DNA of 64,000 nt, from the NCBI GenBank assembly GCA_025331445.1, contig JAIWNE010000060.1, forward strand, positions 124,001 through 188,000, in the 5' to 3' direction. The DNA is from Blakeslea trispora. Taxonomy: Eukaryota > Mucoromycota > Mucoromycetes > Mucorales > Choanephoraceae. A program made the translations under genes and the position numbers. Below the pieces are notes generated by a model, which was not told where the DNA came from, made no database searches, and saw nothing but the letters and a program-made list of their open reading frames with translations. The stretch's first letter is position 1. Each line of letters begins with the position of its first letter. Shown here piece after piece: positions 23,372 to 33,830 of this stretch.

Positions 23372-26300
23372 TCATTCTTGTCCTCCGACCTCTTCTTCGT
23401 CTTCTTCTTTCTCTATACCCAACAAGCGAACAGGCTTCAAGTGCTTTAAATCTAATAGCAGTCTAAGCCGATGGTCAAATAAACTTACTTTTTACTTACC
23501 TCGCAAATATTGAAGGCATGTCTTACTTACACCAGTACAATCCAAGTTCAAGTGAGTGAGGTTGATCATAGCTATACATGTATAGCTTTTCTTTAGAGTT
23601 ACTTTATGTTAATGCAAAATTATATTTTACCGCTTAAGCTACGAACTCCTTTGTCTGTGATGTTTGTGCAGTGTGACAGATTGAGAGTTCTCAAGCCTCT
23701 AGTAAATGCTGTTTGTGCCGAGTTACCTATCAGTGTCGAGGTTTTGTTGCTAACAGCAGTATGGCTTAGTGATAGTGTGTCGAGTTTTGAGAGACCTGCA
23801 GATTGCATAAGCAAAACGGTAAATCAAATCTTGTGGATACAAACCAATCAAATATTCAATGCCTTCATCAGTTACTTCTGTTCTATCCAGATATAGTTTT
23901 TCGAGTTCAACTAGATCTATATCGAGCAAGTAAACAACCATGAGTTCTGCTTTCTTTTCTTCTTTTTTGAAAATACCTTTAAAGTATGAAACACCTTGGT
24001 CGGTTACTTTTGTTCCTTCCAAGTTCAGGAGCTGTAGGCGCTTCATAAAAGCAATATATCTTGCCCCTTCATCTGTAATACAGAATGAGCTTAATTCAAG
24101 TTTTTTGATAGGAAGATCTGGTGGTTCATTGATTTTGAGACTTTAGTTTTTTTTTTTTTTCGAAAAGTGCAATCTATTTCCGGAAATGGTTTATTCATTC
24201 TTACTTCGATATCTTGCCAAAACACCATCCAATTCATTCTCATTGTTCGGAAATTGTACATATTCAAGATGTTTCAATTCTATAGAAAAAATTGAGGGAG
24301 TATAAAAAAAAGGGAGGGGGTTATAATGTTAAAGAACAGACCTGTTGGAAGAAATGCTAATCCTTTGGTGGACACCTGATTGCAGTTGGAGAGATTGAGT
24401 TCCTGCAATAATCTAAACTGACTTATTGTTCCTATCAAGTCTTCATCCGAAACATTTGTCTGGCTTATATTAAGATTCCTTATTTGTATATTCTTTCTTA
24501 ACCTATCGGTCGCTTCTAGTTTATCCATAGATATAAGGGCTAGGGATAACTGAATCAAGTTGGGTAGTCCTTTCATCATAATGTGTGTTTAGATGGAATA
24601 AAAGCCAATATAAAAGTACAGGTCCTTCTTACCATTAATGATTGGCACTAAGGGGTTACTGGATTTGATGTAATTGCAACCATCTAGTATCAAGGTTTGT
24701 AATGCTTCTTTATAATTAGCATCATGCAACATAGAAGAAAGTCCTTTGCTTGTAATCTTTGTCTTTGATAGATTGAGGTAGACCAAATGGCAAAGCTCTA
24801 AAACAAAAAAGAGATGAGCGCTGCGTAATGTAGAAATGGATGAATGTACTTGCTTCCTAAAGACTTCAATCCTTTGTCAGTCAGCTTACAATTGCTGAGA
24901 TCAAGATAGTCTAGTTGTTTCAGACCTATATCGTCTCAATTAAGTCAATCTGTTGCTCGCCTTTTCAGCATCATTTCCATATTACCAGATAAAGAACCGA
25001 TGCCAATGTCAGTAATCATATCGCATCCTCGAAGGCTGATTCTTGATATAGAGAGGGAAGAGCTAGTTTTGGATAGACTAAGGATAAGTGAATCTGTACA
25101 ATACACATAAGTGTCCAACAAAATGTTTTGTAGATAGCTATCAAGTGAATGAGAAGTCAATTTTTTTTTTGAAGATAACCTAAAATTGATTTACCAGTGG
25201 CTCGCAAGCCTATTCAAGTTAGATACATTCAACTTCCCATTAGTCTTTAAATGCTTCATCAAATACTCGGCAAGACTGGAAGGAAGCTCATAGGCTTTTG
25301 CCAAGTATTTATCAGAAGTAGTAGAATGTTGTGATAGGAATACTGTCAAATGGTTACATGCGAGGTATGAGTGACTATTGGATTTACCACTATCTTTCAT
25401 ATATATGTATATCCCTTTTGTCTACCTGAAACAGAGCTTGCACATATATCTTTTAGGGACTTTGAATGTCGTTCTAATCCAGTTTTAGCGCGATCATTTG
25501 AATTAGTAGCAGTCGTCTGGTTGTTATCGATATGATGCTGAATTGCATACAAGAATAGATTTCTACGCTCATCAGTTTGTTGCCGTATCTCAGGGTTAGT
25601 CTCTTGATCTATAGGTCGAGATTAGGGCTGTATTCTTTGTTCTTTTCTTCCATATTGAGTACTCACCATCAGATATTTCAGTGTGAGAAACACTTGCGGT
25701 ATTGATAGGTTGAATTCCTGTACTGGTTCTTGCCCAATGACGATTAGCCATATTTGCAGGTACTTGATGAATACCAGTATTAGGTGCTTCATCAATGTCC
25801 ATGGCATCCTAGATCCTAGAGTCAGTAACTTGAAAAGAAGACAATAATGACAGTATATATTACTTGTGGTTCTTGCATATCTTCATCTTCTTCATTTAGA
25901 TAATGAGACTCTTCAGTGGTTGGTAAGTAATTGCCTGAACTGTTCATGTTAGAGCTCTCCTCAGCCCTAGAAATATGTACATTTAATGAGACATTGGGCA
26001 AAAATCCTGCGTCTCTTAGAGTGACAGAGCTATCCTGGTAAGTAAAATTCCTCCTAGGAAAGACCTTTTTTTTTGTAAAGATGAGACGCCTCGTTGTTGT
26101 TTAACACATGCAATGTCATTACTACTTACACTAATAAGAGATATAGTGTCAATAGCGATATTGCTCTGGTTTAAATTCCTTTCCTTTTCATATACAAAGT
26201 TAAGCAGTTCATCTATAGTGAGTTCAGGCGAAAATGACTGCCTAATTGTTGAAGAATCTGTTAACTTGAGCTAACAAGAAACAGAGGTTAGAACACAAGA

Positions 26301-26906
26301 GGTCAAGCTTAGGCCTTTGTCTATACCTGAACAAGGGCTTGTTGCGAACAACTGGCGCTGTTTGGTTGTCTATTAGGCTGGTGGTCTTTGGTAGGCTGAT
26401 CTCTATCAACTTGGTGAAGTCTAGTCCTTCTAAGCTCCTTGTCTTTCTGAATGTCTGCTAGCACCTTTTTCTTTGCTTCTCGGTCTAGCTGCTTTGCTCT
26501 TTTAAGTTCTTTTGTAAACTTTTCGGATTCCTTTCGCTGAGTTTGTTTCATCTCCTCATTCTCTTTTTGAAAATCCTAAAATAGCGATATCAATGCATGA
26601 TTTTTTTTTGAAACTCAAGATAGCTTACTTGATTGAACGACTGAGCCAAACTGGAGGAAGGTGTACTCGGTGCAACAAAGTTTTGCTGAGGTCTTGAAAC
26701 AGTTGTGCGATTGGGATTCAAGATCCTTTTCAGACATGCATCTCTAGTTAACGAGAAAGTACAAACTTAAATGAGTCAATAAAGATCACATACCACTCAG
26801 TTGCGTCTTCTAGCGTTGCATTGTCTTTTAAAGCTTGTTGACACAGTTCTATTTCAAATCCTAAACTAAGAAGATAGGCGAGATGACTATCGTTTATAGC
26901 TTGCAT
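23372..26906 (-). CDS. UBA-UBX protein with C-terminal leucine-rich repeats
   Basis: A multi-exon minus-strand gene. The first eight proposed exons (26906-26797, 26743-26629, 26575-26327, 26270-26130, 26034-25864, 25808-25667, 25608-25426, 25393-25195) keep frame. They encode a UBA domain at the N-terminus (LAYLLSLGFEIELCQQAL), a charged coiled coil (KELKRAKQLDREAKKK), then a UBX-like beta-grasp (FSPELTIDELLNFVYEKE, later LRDAGFLPNVSLNVHI), as in UBXN1/SAKS1 adaptors of Cdc48/p97. After an acidic linker the protein continues into amino-terminal-to-carboxy repeats of the LxxLxLSxCxxVTDxG type (LNLSNCNQVSTKGL, LEKLYLDRTEVTDEGIEYL, LRTLNLSHCTNITDKGV), the cysteine-containing LRRs of F-box/AMN1 proteins. 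It ends with an acidic EKEEDEEEV tail. The first junction is ambiguous, one proposed intron is only 32 nt, and LRR exon borders are not resolved. Fusion of two genes is possible but all frames join smoothly. Confidence 0.72.
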
Positions 26907-28309
26907 AATATTGTAAAAGAAGAAGAAAGAAACAAGATAACTTGGTATTGAGCTTATTGAATTTGATACTTTCGGAACGAAAAATAACGGAATATGAAAA
27001 ATGATTTAAAAAGGCCAAATTATCTTGAAAAAATAGTATAAAGAAAAGGAATATATTGTTCTTTTGAAGAAGCTACATCAGATGACTAAAGAAGGTCTTT
27101 TGGTAGATTAATAAAAAAAAAAAAGCATGCTCATTAGCATTTTGCAGAGAAAAAAGATCTGTTTCTCTGTTGGGGGATATCATGTCAGCTTTTCTTTTTT
27201 CTTTCTCTCTCGATCATAGCGGCCATCTTTTTCTTGCAGCAAAACCATGTCGAGGTTGCTACTAACACAATCGCAGAAAGTCTTCACCAATCTAAAATCG
27301 CAACATCTTTACCACAAGAATAGCTGAACTTCTTGACAGCTATCTCTTCATTTCTTTGCTGGCGTCTTTAAAAGCCGTGTCGTTCAAGACCGAGAGCCTA
27401 TAATTGAAATACAAGATAGAAATTAACATACAAGAGCTGTTATTTGGCAGAAGTTTGATCTTATTTTGCCCAGCGCGTAATTAGAGTCATCTTTTCTGCT
27501 ATTTCAGTACCGTTTATGACCTTGTTGTTTTTTGAAAGGAGTATTGGCTTTTTCCACTATAAACGATCTTGAAGTTTGAACTAATGCGTCTTGTTTGAAT
27601 ACCCTACGTATTTTAATATCGAAAGAACACAAACATCAATAGTATAAAGTAAAGGATACCTTTATATTAGACTTTCTGAACAGTCATTCAATCAAAATTG
27701 TATGAATATAGCATTGCTAATTTTATGCATGAGCTAGCATCTATGTTTGTTCATAGTGGGATTACAGCTGATTTTCAAGCCAAGATATGTATATTGTAAA
27801 GGAAACCCGAGCAAACCGATTCCAATAAAGACTTGAGGAAATCAGTAATGTGCTTCTTCGTTAATGAGTCGATGCCAATATAGAGCGTATAAACAGAGAT
27901 ATTTATTTGCTAGTGCGATGAAGAACAATGTAACCAATCGTTACTAAATAAGGAAGTTGGAAATTTTGCCTTTATTTCGAATGATTGCTGATATCTAATG
28001 ATGATGTGGGATTTCAGTGTCGCATGTCAAATGGGGCGCATATAAGCTTCAATAGTATAATACCTTTTAGACACAACTTACCGCCATCATGCACATTGGA
28101 TGAGTCGTCAAATAAATTCGTATCCTGTTATGACAGATCCTTTTTTAACACCTTCATACCTGTTTCAAAACCCGCAACCAACGTCATCTTTTCAGAGGAG
28201 AAGGTTTCTGTTTTTAGAAAATTTGAGTGCTCGCCTATTCCAAGAGAGAGTCATGGGCCGATATTTTTTTTTTCAGCCAATTCCTCCCCACTCTTCATTA
28301 TAACATAAA
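26907..28309. other. Divergent spacer between the UBX-LRR gene and NDUFA13
   Basis: No gene is supported. Several overlapping plus-strand frames around 27985-28303 have no domains or consistent start. The region carries the promoters of both flanking genes; a T-rich run lies just before 28310. Confidence 0.5.
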
Positions 28310-28754
28310 ATGGCCCAAGACTTGCCTCCCGCTCAAGGTTTCCCTGAAATCAGATACCGTCGTTATTTGCCTAAGCGTGGTCCTTCTGGTCTCGTCACCA
28401 TTCTCGGTGTTACTGCTATCTCTGCCTATGGTTTCTACAAAGTTGGCCAAGGCAATCTTGAAAGAAGGTAGTTGCGTTTTTCTTTTAAAAAGATAAGAAA
28501 ACAGCACTAATGACTTGACAAACTAACTAATTCACAGAGAATTGAAGCGTGAAAGCATTTGGTCACGCATCTACCTCACTCCTCTTTTAACTGCTGAAGC
28601 TGATCGTGATAGTTACCGTCGCTCTGAAGCCGCTAAGGCTCGTGAAGGCGAAATCATGAAAGATGTTGAAGGCTGGAAGGCTGGAGAATCTGTTTACAAC
28701 AACACCAAATATTACACCGCACCCAAATTTGTCATTGTACCTGAAGAGAATTAA
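28310..28754 (+). CDS. NADH:ubiquinone oxidoreductase subunit NDUFA13 (GRIM-19/B16.6)
   Basis: Two exons (28310-28467, 28538-28754) give 124 aa. The start MAQDLPPAQGFPEIRY and RRYLPKRGPSG are typical of this accessory subunit of mitochondrial complex I. They are followed by a single membrane helix (VTILGVTAISAYGFYKVG), then a charged helix after the splice (ERRELKRESIWSRIYLTPLL) that runs along the membrane arm. The intron interrupts the Arg codon of ERR. The protein has no cleavable presequence, as usual for the family. Its presence shows the organism retains a complete respiratory complex I. A frame at 28298-28507 on the opposite strand is a shadow. Confidence 0.93.
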
Positions 28755-29052
28755 AGGGATTCTTGATAGACATTGTTGTTTTGTAACAATGACTTTCTTT
28801 TTTTGTCCAGTTCTTTGCCACGACACACCAACCTATACAGACTTACACCATACATTCATTGACAAGCATTTATACACACACACACACACACACATCTCTC
28901 TCTTTATTTTTATATACATAAACGAATGCTTGAAAATCTATGAAACAACTACATGAGCAAGAAGGACAGTATATACAACTTGCTTTTCATGCTTAACCTT
29001 TTTTCTTTTCTTTTTTATCTTTCTTTATCTATTTATCATTTCTTTATTATAT
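28755..29052. other. 3' spacer with (CA)n microsatellite
   Basis: Between two converging genes. A (CA)n tract lies at about 28873-28894 followed by CTCTCT. T-rich runs around 29000-29040 suit the 3' end of the plus-strand gene. No gene is visible. Confidence 0.6.
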
Positions 29053-30207
29053 CTAGAAAGCAAGTAGCGGGAGGAGAAAGGTGGATAGAACGATGAGACC
29101 ATACATAGAAACAGATAAGATAGAAGCAGAACTATCACCTGTGGGTTCAGGTGTATTACCGACACTGAATTGGATATTTTTGAAATAGGTATAAGTGTCG
29201 ACACTTGTAGCATAATCTGATGAACCACCACCAAAAAACGTACTGAACATGATACTGGAAATAGCAATGGCATCATTAGAGCGGAATTGAATATGTTGCT
29301 GGTTAATCATAAGCGAGCCATCTTGCCAAACTTGCAGGATACCATTGCTATTAGAACCAGAATTCAACTTGACATAAATTTCCAAGCGTGTCCATTTTTT
29401 GGTGGAAAATTGTATGACGCCTCGAGAAAACGAAGTACCATAATCATTATTGCAGATAACCTGCTTGCTGTTGCAAAGACTATCGGGAGTAGGGATGTAA
29501 GCATAGGCTTCCCCAGCGCCTATAGTAGAAACATACGTCATTTGGATTCTTTTTCTTTAGTACACTGTATATTCTGATTGCGTGAAGCATGGGATGATTT
29601 ACCTTTAGCTCTCCACATGAGTCTGATTGAAAAGCAATTAGATCCTGTTGCCTTCTCACCTCCTGAGCATCCTTCACTAGGCGAACCTTTTGTTTATTTG
29701 TTTTTAGTATAGGATAGTGATAAGCCAATAGAATAAATTTTCTCCTCATTCAATCTTACCTCCAAAAATGCCAGGAAGCTTTCCACCCTTTACCCAATCA
29801 AAGTTAGAATCGAATGCAAGATCATAACTTAAAAGGGCAGTATTATACATCTTTCCATGCTCCGGTACAGAAAAGAACTCTACGCCACCTACAGTGCCAG
29901 TAGAGGTTCTTGAACCAACTGGGGCATATGAGCCAGCAGAATATTTGACTCGAAGCGCCGTAGCATTGTTGGTCACCGGATCCGGAACAAAACTGACATC
30001 TTCATTTCCATAAAAATTAGTGTTGGATACTGCCCAATTAGAGACGATATAATCTGTAGCAGATGACTGTTCAGTCGTTGGTATGTTAGCATTCCATGTG
30101 CGTGTCAGTCCTAATGATGTTGCTCTTGTAGATGCGCTTTGAGCCATAGCAACAGATATAATGAAGTTACTGATGCATAATGTACTCAGCAAGTTCCACA
30201 CAACCAT
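29053..30207 (-). CDS. Secreted polysaccharide lyase, PL14-like, probably GPI-anchored
   Basis: Three exons (30207-29760, 29686-29603, 29519-29053) give 332 aa. A signal peptide ends near VAMA/QSA at about residue 22. The core shows the family's beta-jelly-roll landmarks: VEFFSVPE, DWVKGGKLPGIFGG, then CSGGEKATGSNCFS and RLMWRAKG (rebuilt by exon 2), GEAYAYIP, then SSIMFSTFFGGG and YTYFKNIQFS near the C-terminus. These match PL14-type glucuronan/alginate lyases that cut uronic-acid polymers; Mucoromycota walls contain polyglucuronic acid (mucoric acid), so a wall-remodelling role is plausible. The last 20 residues are hydrophobic after a short Ser-rich spacer (TGDSSASI), which looks like a GPI-attachment signal. 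Substrate is inferred, not shown. Confidence 0.83.
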
Positions 30208-30301
30208 ACTTAAATTTGAATTTATAGAAAGGAGTCAATAAAATAAAAAAGAAGAAGAAAGAAAGGGCGCCCTTCCCCTAGATGATATCAGAGAAAAGGG
30301 A

Positions 30302-30341
<40 letters not shown>

Positions 30342-30863
30342 AAATATCGTTTTCCCATTCTTAATTTTCTTATATACTCTAAAAATAGGAGGTTGTGTAA
30401 GACTGTAATAAGCCAATCGTAGTACGGTATTTTGACATTTTTTATTGTATCATAAAAGGTCAGAAGCAGTTACTTCTTATTGTATTGGCCCAAGTAATTG
30501 CTTATTTGAGCTTGTTTCTATATCTTGGCATAATGAATCTTAACTCTTCCTTCTAGTCGTCAAGACAAATATGGATGAGTAAAATTGCCTGCATTAGCAA
30601 GAAAAATAGAAAGAAAACAACTATATCAAAATTTACACACAAACAGAAGGACCTGGCAATCCAACATACATGTCTTTACGAAAAGAAGTAGTTGATGATC
30701 CTCTCTCTTAGCTGCAGCCATAGTGTACAGTCAGACCTATGGAATTTGGCGTGAACGAAAAAGTAAATGTTGAATTTCTAAAAAATGCTTGGCTGAAATA
30801 AAAAGTGATTGTCGCTTAACTTCATTTTTTGTCACTAGGCCAAGATTTACTGTCCCACAATAA
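30208..30863. other. Promoter-side spacer with (GA)n microsatellite
   Basis: Upstream of the lyase gene. A (GA)n tract of about 33 bases lies at 30304-30336. No gene is supported in the remainder. Confidence 0.55.
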
Positions 30864-31118
30864 CTAAATAAAACTGGCAGAAGGGATGTCATTTATGTTT
30901 GGATAAGATATGCACTGTATCATCTTGATATATAGTATTGATGATATTTCTTCATTGTTACTATTTTCACTTTCATCTTCTTTTTTGTTTGTTTCGAACG
31001 TAAGATTATAATCAGAATATGACCTTACGACTGAAACATATTTGTCAATACTAGCAATCTCTTGTTTCGATGCGCTTTTCTGTCCTTTCTTTATGTTGTC
31101 CACTCCAAAGTTAATCAT
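30864..31118 (-). CDS. Hypothetical short ORF, possibly an exon of the neighbouring family gene
   Basis: An 84-codon frame begins with ATG at 31118 and is rich in Lys, Asn, Ser and Glu (KKEDESENSNNEE). There is no domain I recognise. It lies about 130 bases downstream, in the same direction, of the frames at 31250-32020 and may be a separate gene, a terminal exon or chance. Low confidence. Confidence 0.25.
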   Translation of the reverse strand: MINFGVDNIKKGQKSASKQEIASIDKYVSVVRSYSDYNLTFETNKKEDESENSNNEEISSILYIKMIQCISYPNINDIPSASFI

Positions 31119-31249
31119 CTTGCTGTATTATGTTATCATTGCATCAAAACTATTGATCGTTGACTAGAAAATTAGAATGAAAAAGATCAGAAAGAGAAGA
31201 CAAAACAAAAAGTTAAGTTAACACCCTCTATAAAGTAACTAAAGCAGTT

Positions 31250-32020
31250 TTAACTAGTCCCACCTACCTCAACTAATCCAAATGTATCCATCAATGCTTT
31301 TAATCCTCCGTCCTTAACTTCACGGTTCGTACTTGGATAATTAAATGATGCTAGTCTTTGAATGGCATATATTTTCTTGTAAATAATATTCAAACCATAC
31401 ACATTGCAAGTTAGACCCATAACCTGTACAAAAGGAAAAATAAAAGCTTCAATAACAGATGACGATATACATGATAGCCGTTTTGATGTAGCTTTCAAAC
31501 GAGCCTTGGTTGTTAAAGCAGACTTTGTGGGGTGTCATTGCAGGCTCTTCAATTAAAATGTCTAAGATTTCGGCATTGATATCTCTAATAACAATTCGAA
31601 AATCTAAATTAGAACGTAAGTGCAACAACGATGAATGAGGAGACGTTTTATTGACTCTATATGAGTAGCTTTTGTTGGAGAATATCGATTTAGTTATTGA
31701 GTGCAACTTATAACTTACCATTGAACAAAGTGTTGATTAGAATCAGAAAATAATTCTATGATTGGGGCCCAGAACTTTGCAAGAAAAGATATGTCAGTGA
31801 ATTCCTTTTGAGATGCTCGAGTAAACAAGACCTGTTTAGTTATACGTGACAATATTCGCGATAAAATACATACTTTTTCTCAATCAGTCACTCTTTTGCA
31901 TACCACATAAGTAGCAGGAGGCGTTTGATGTAGTAATCTAGGCAAATAGAAGCAAATAGCGCATAGTTCATTGAGCATCCTTGTTACCTTTTGTATAATA
32001 TATTCATTTTTGTGATCGCT
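31250..32020 (-). pseudogene. Hypothetical protein gene, probably decayed; resembles a Mucorales multi-copy family
   Basis: Four coding blocks can be followed on the minus strand: about 32020-31904 (DHKNEYIIQKVTRMLNEL), 31831-31719 (FTDISFLAKFWAPIIELF), 31668 to about 31475 (NLDFRIVIRDINAEILDILI) and 31423-31250 (VMGLTCNVYGLNIIYKKIY). GT/AG borders join the first three in frame. The third-to-fourth junction has no good in-frame donor, and no start codon connects cleanly to the first block, since a poly-A stretch shifts the frame. I believe this layout matches an expanded hypothetical family of Mucorales, but that is from memory and uncertain. Function is unknown. Confidence 0.45.
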
Positions 32021-33830
32021 AGAGAAAAGAAAAAAGGAAAAGGGATCTTTTTTTTTCTTTTGCTTTGTAAAGTAAATCAATCACATTACTGATCCATGTC
32101 CTCATTGGCTGATTTATTGGTTGTTTGTTTATTCTTTATATAGGCGAAGTTGATTTATTCTTGTTCTGTATCAATGTACGACTTGCTTCTTTGTTTAATG
32201 GTACAAAAAAATCAAATCTACATTCTTAGCATGTTAAGAGAAGAATTTTGTATAAATTATTTACAATGATTACTATTCACTATTCTGCAGTAAAAGAGAG
32301 AGTGCGACGCTACATTGATGCTCTTATATTTCATGTACTTTTGGTGTATCAAACTGTAGTGTATAGCGCTAATAATGCCTACATGCTTTCTCCTATTTTG
32401 TCTCGATGCATTGATACACTGTTCAAAATAGCTGGTAAGTATTTGCCTTTGGTAATTTAACATCTAACAATAATCATTGTGTTACACTGAATATGAGAAA
32501 ACCAATTGAACCTATTTAGCCTACAGTTAATGCAGCCCATGCTATGGTTATGAAGTATTTAAACAGAAACAATACATCAAGAGCCTTCTTGAAACATCAT
32601 TTGTCATTCAAATAGGTAATTGATTCAAGCAAACAAAGCCAATGAATGCTAATTGACAATCATCAGCTATGATCCTTCAAGTTATTGGATTCTTTTAATA
32701 TTCTTTTATCTATTGTACTCATCTGAAACGTCCAACAATCAAAAGCATATTCTTTGGGTCATAAACAAACGACTCCAGTTCATGGCAAACTAACTCGAGT
32801 CTACACCTATTGTGTTAAAGCTATTCTCTTTCATGAATGTTCGAATAGCAATAAGGCATAGGAAATCGCGTCAAGGAAAACAAAAGAAATACTACGTATT
32901 GGAATCTCTGGTTCGTGACATACAAGCAAAGGATCTCAAAACCTACAACTTAAATCAAAAAATTTGGGGGATCATACTCTATTTTATTGAGACTATAAAA
33001 AGTGGCACGCCCATAGTAGTTTCCTAGTTTCAATCACGTAAACCGCTTCATGCATATGCAGCTTGGCTTGCTCCATAATCTCTAATGTGCGAAGTATAGC
33101 ATCGAAAGAAAGATGATTTGGTTAACTGCTGCAAACTTTGCTGAAAGTCATACCTCAAAGATTATGACATGAATGCACCAGCTCAACATTATTTCTGGAA
33201 TAAACATAATCTAATTAAATCAGAGCAAACCAATTATGTTGTTTTTGTAAAACAATATTGACTCCTTCATTTTCTTGGTGCTCTATTAGACTGCAAAAAA
33301 AAACCAAACAACTATCGAAACTGATGAAGCTATCACGGCTGCTGGAATGCATTTGAGTAGTTTAGACCTATAAGAATCGAAAATAATTTACTGAATTTGT
33401 TAGATAAAATCTAACTACCATTCTCATTTCTGACGATAGCTTGCACATGCTATTGCTAGGGCAACCTTTAATCTGTGTATAGCCTATGAATCTGTTTAAT
33501 TGTTTACAGAGAAAGAGTGAGTGAAGATGAGTGTATCTTTGCTTATGGATGCTTTAAAATTGAACCGAATTAGGCCTGGTTGCAATAACATACAATCAAG
33601 TACAACTTAGATTGATGGTAGGTCGAGAACTAAGTGTCTTTTCCATCAGTCAAAAGCATGCAGCAAAGCCCAGAGCCTTTGGGATACAATGTCATACTCA
33701 GACAAAATGTGTATACCAGAGCAACACCTTGAAAGCCTTTCGTCTTTTTTTTATCTTTTGAATGATTAGCAAGTTTACAAGTTAAAATATACAACTTTTT
33801 ATTTAGCAAAAACACACATTAGAGAATGCT
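32021..33830. other. Spacer, no supported gene
   Basis: Short plus-strand frames (32248-32460 and 32812-33027) have balanced amino-acid composition but no domains, and stops separate them. They may be relics. Nothing else is visible up to the 3' end of the tomosyn-like gene. Confidence 0.45.

Noticed and set aside
27985..28303. Overlapping plus-strand frames upstream of NDUFA13
   Set aside because: No domain, and they occupy the expected promoter and leader of NDUFA13.
31250..32020. Model as an intact four-exon gene
   Set aside because: The last junction lacks an in-frame donor and no start codon joins the first block; a decayed copy is the safer call.
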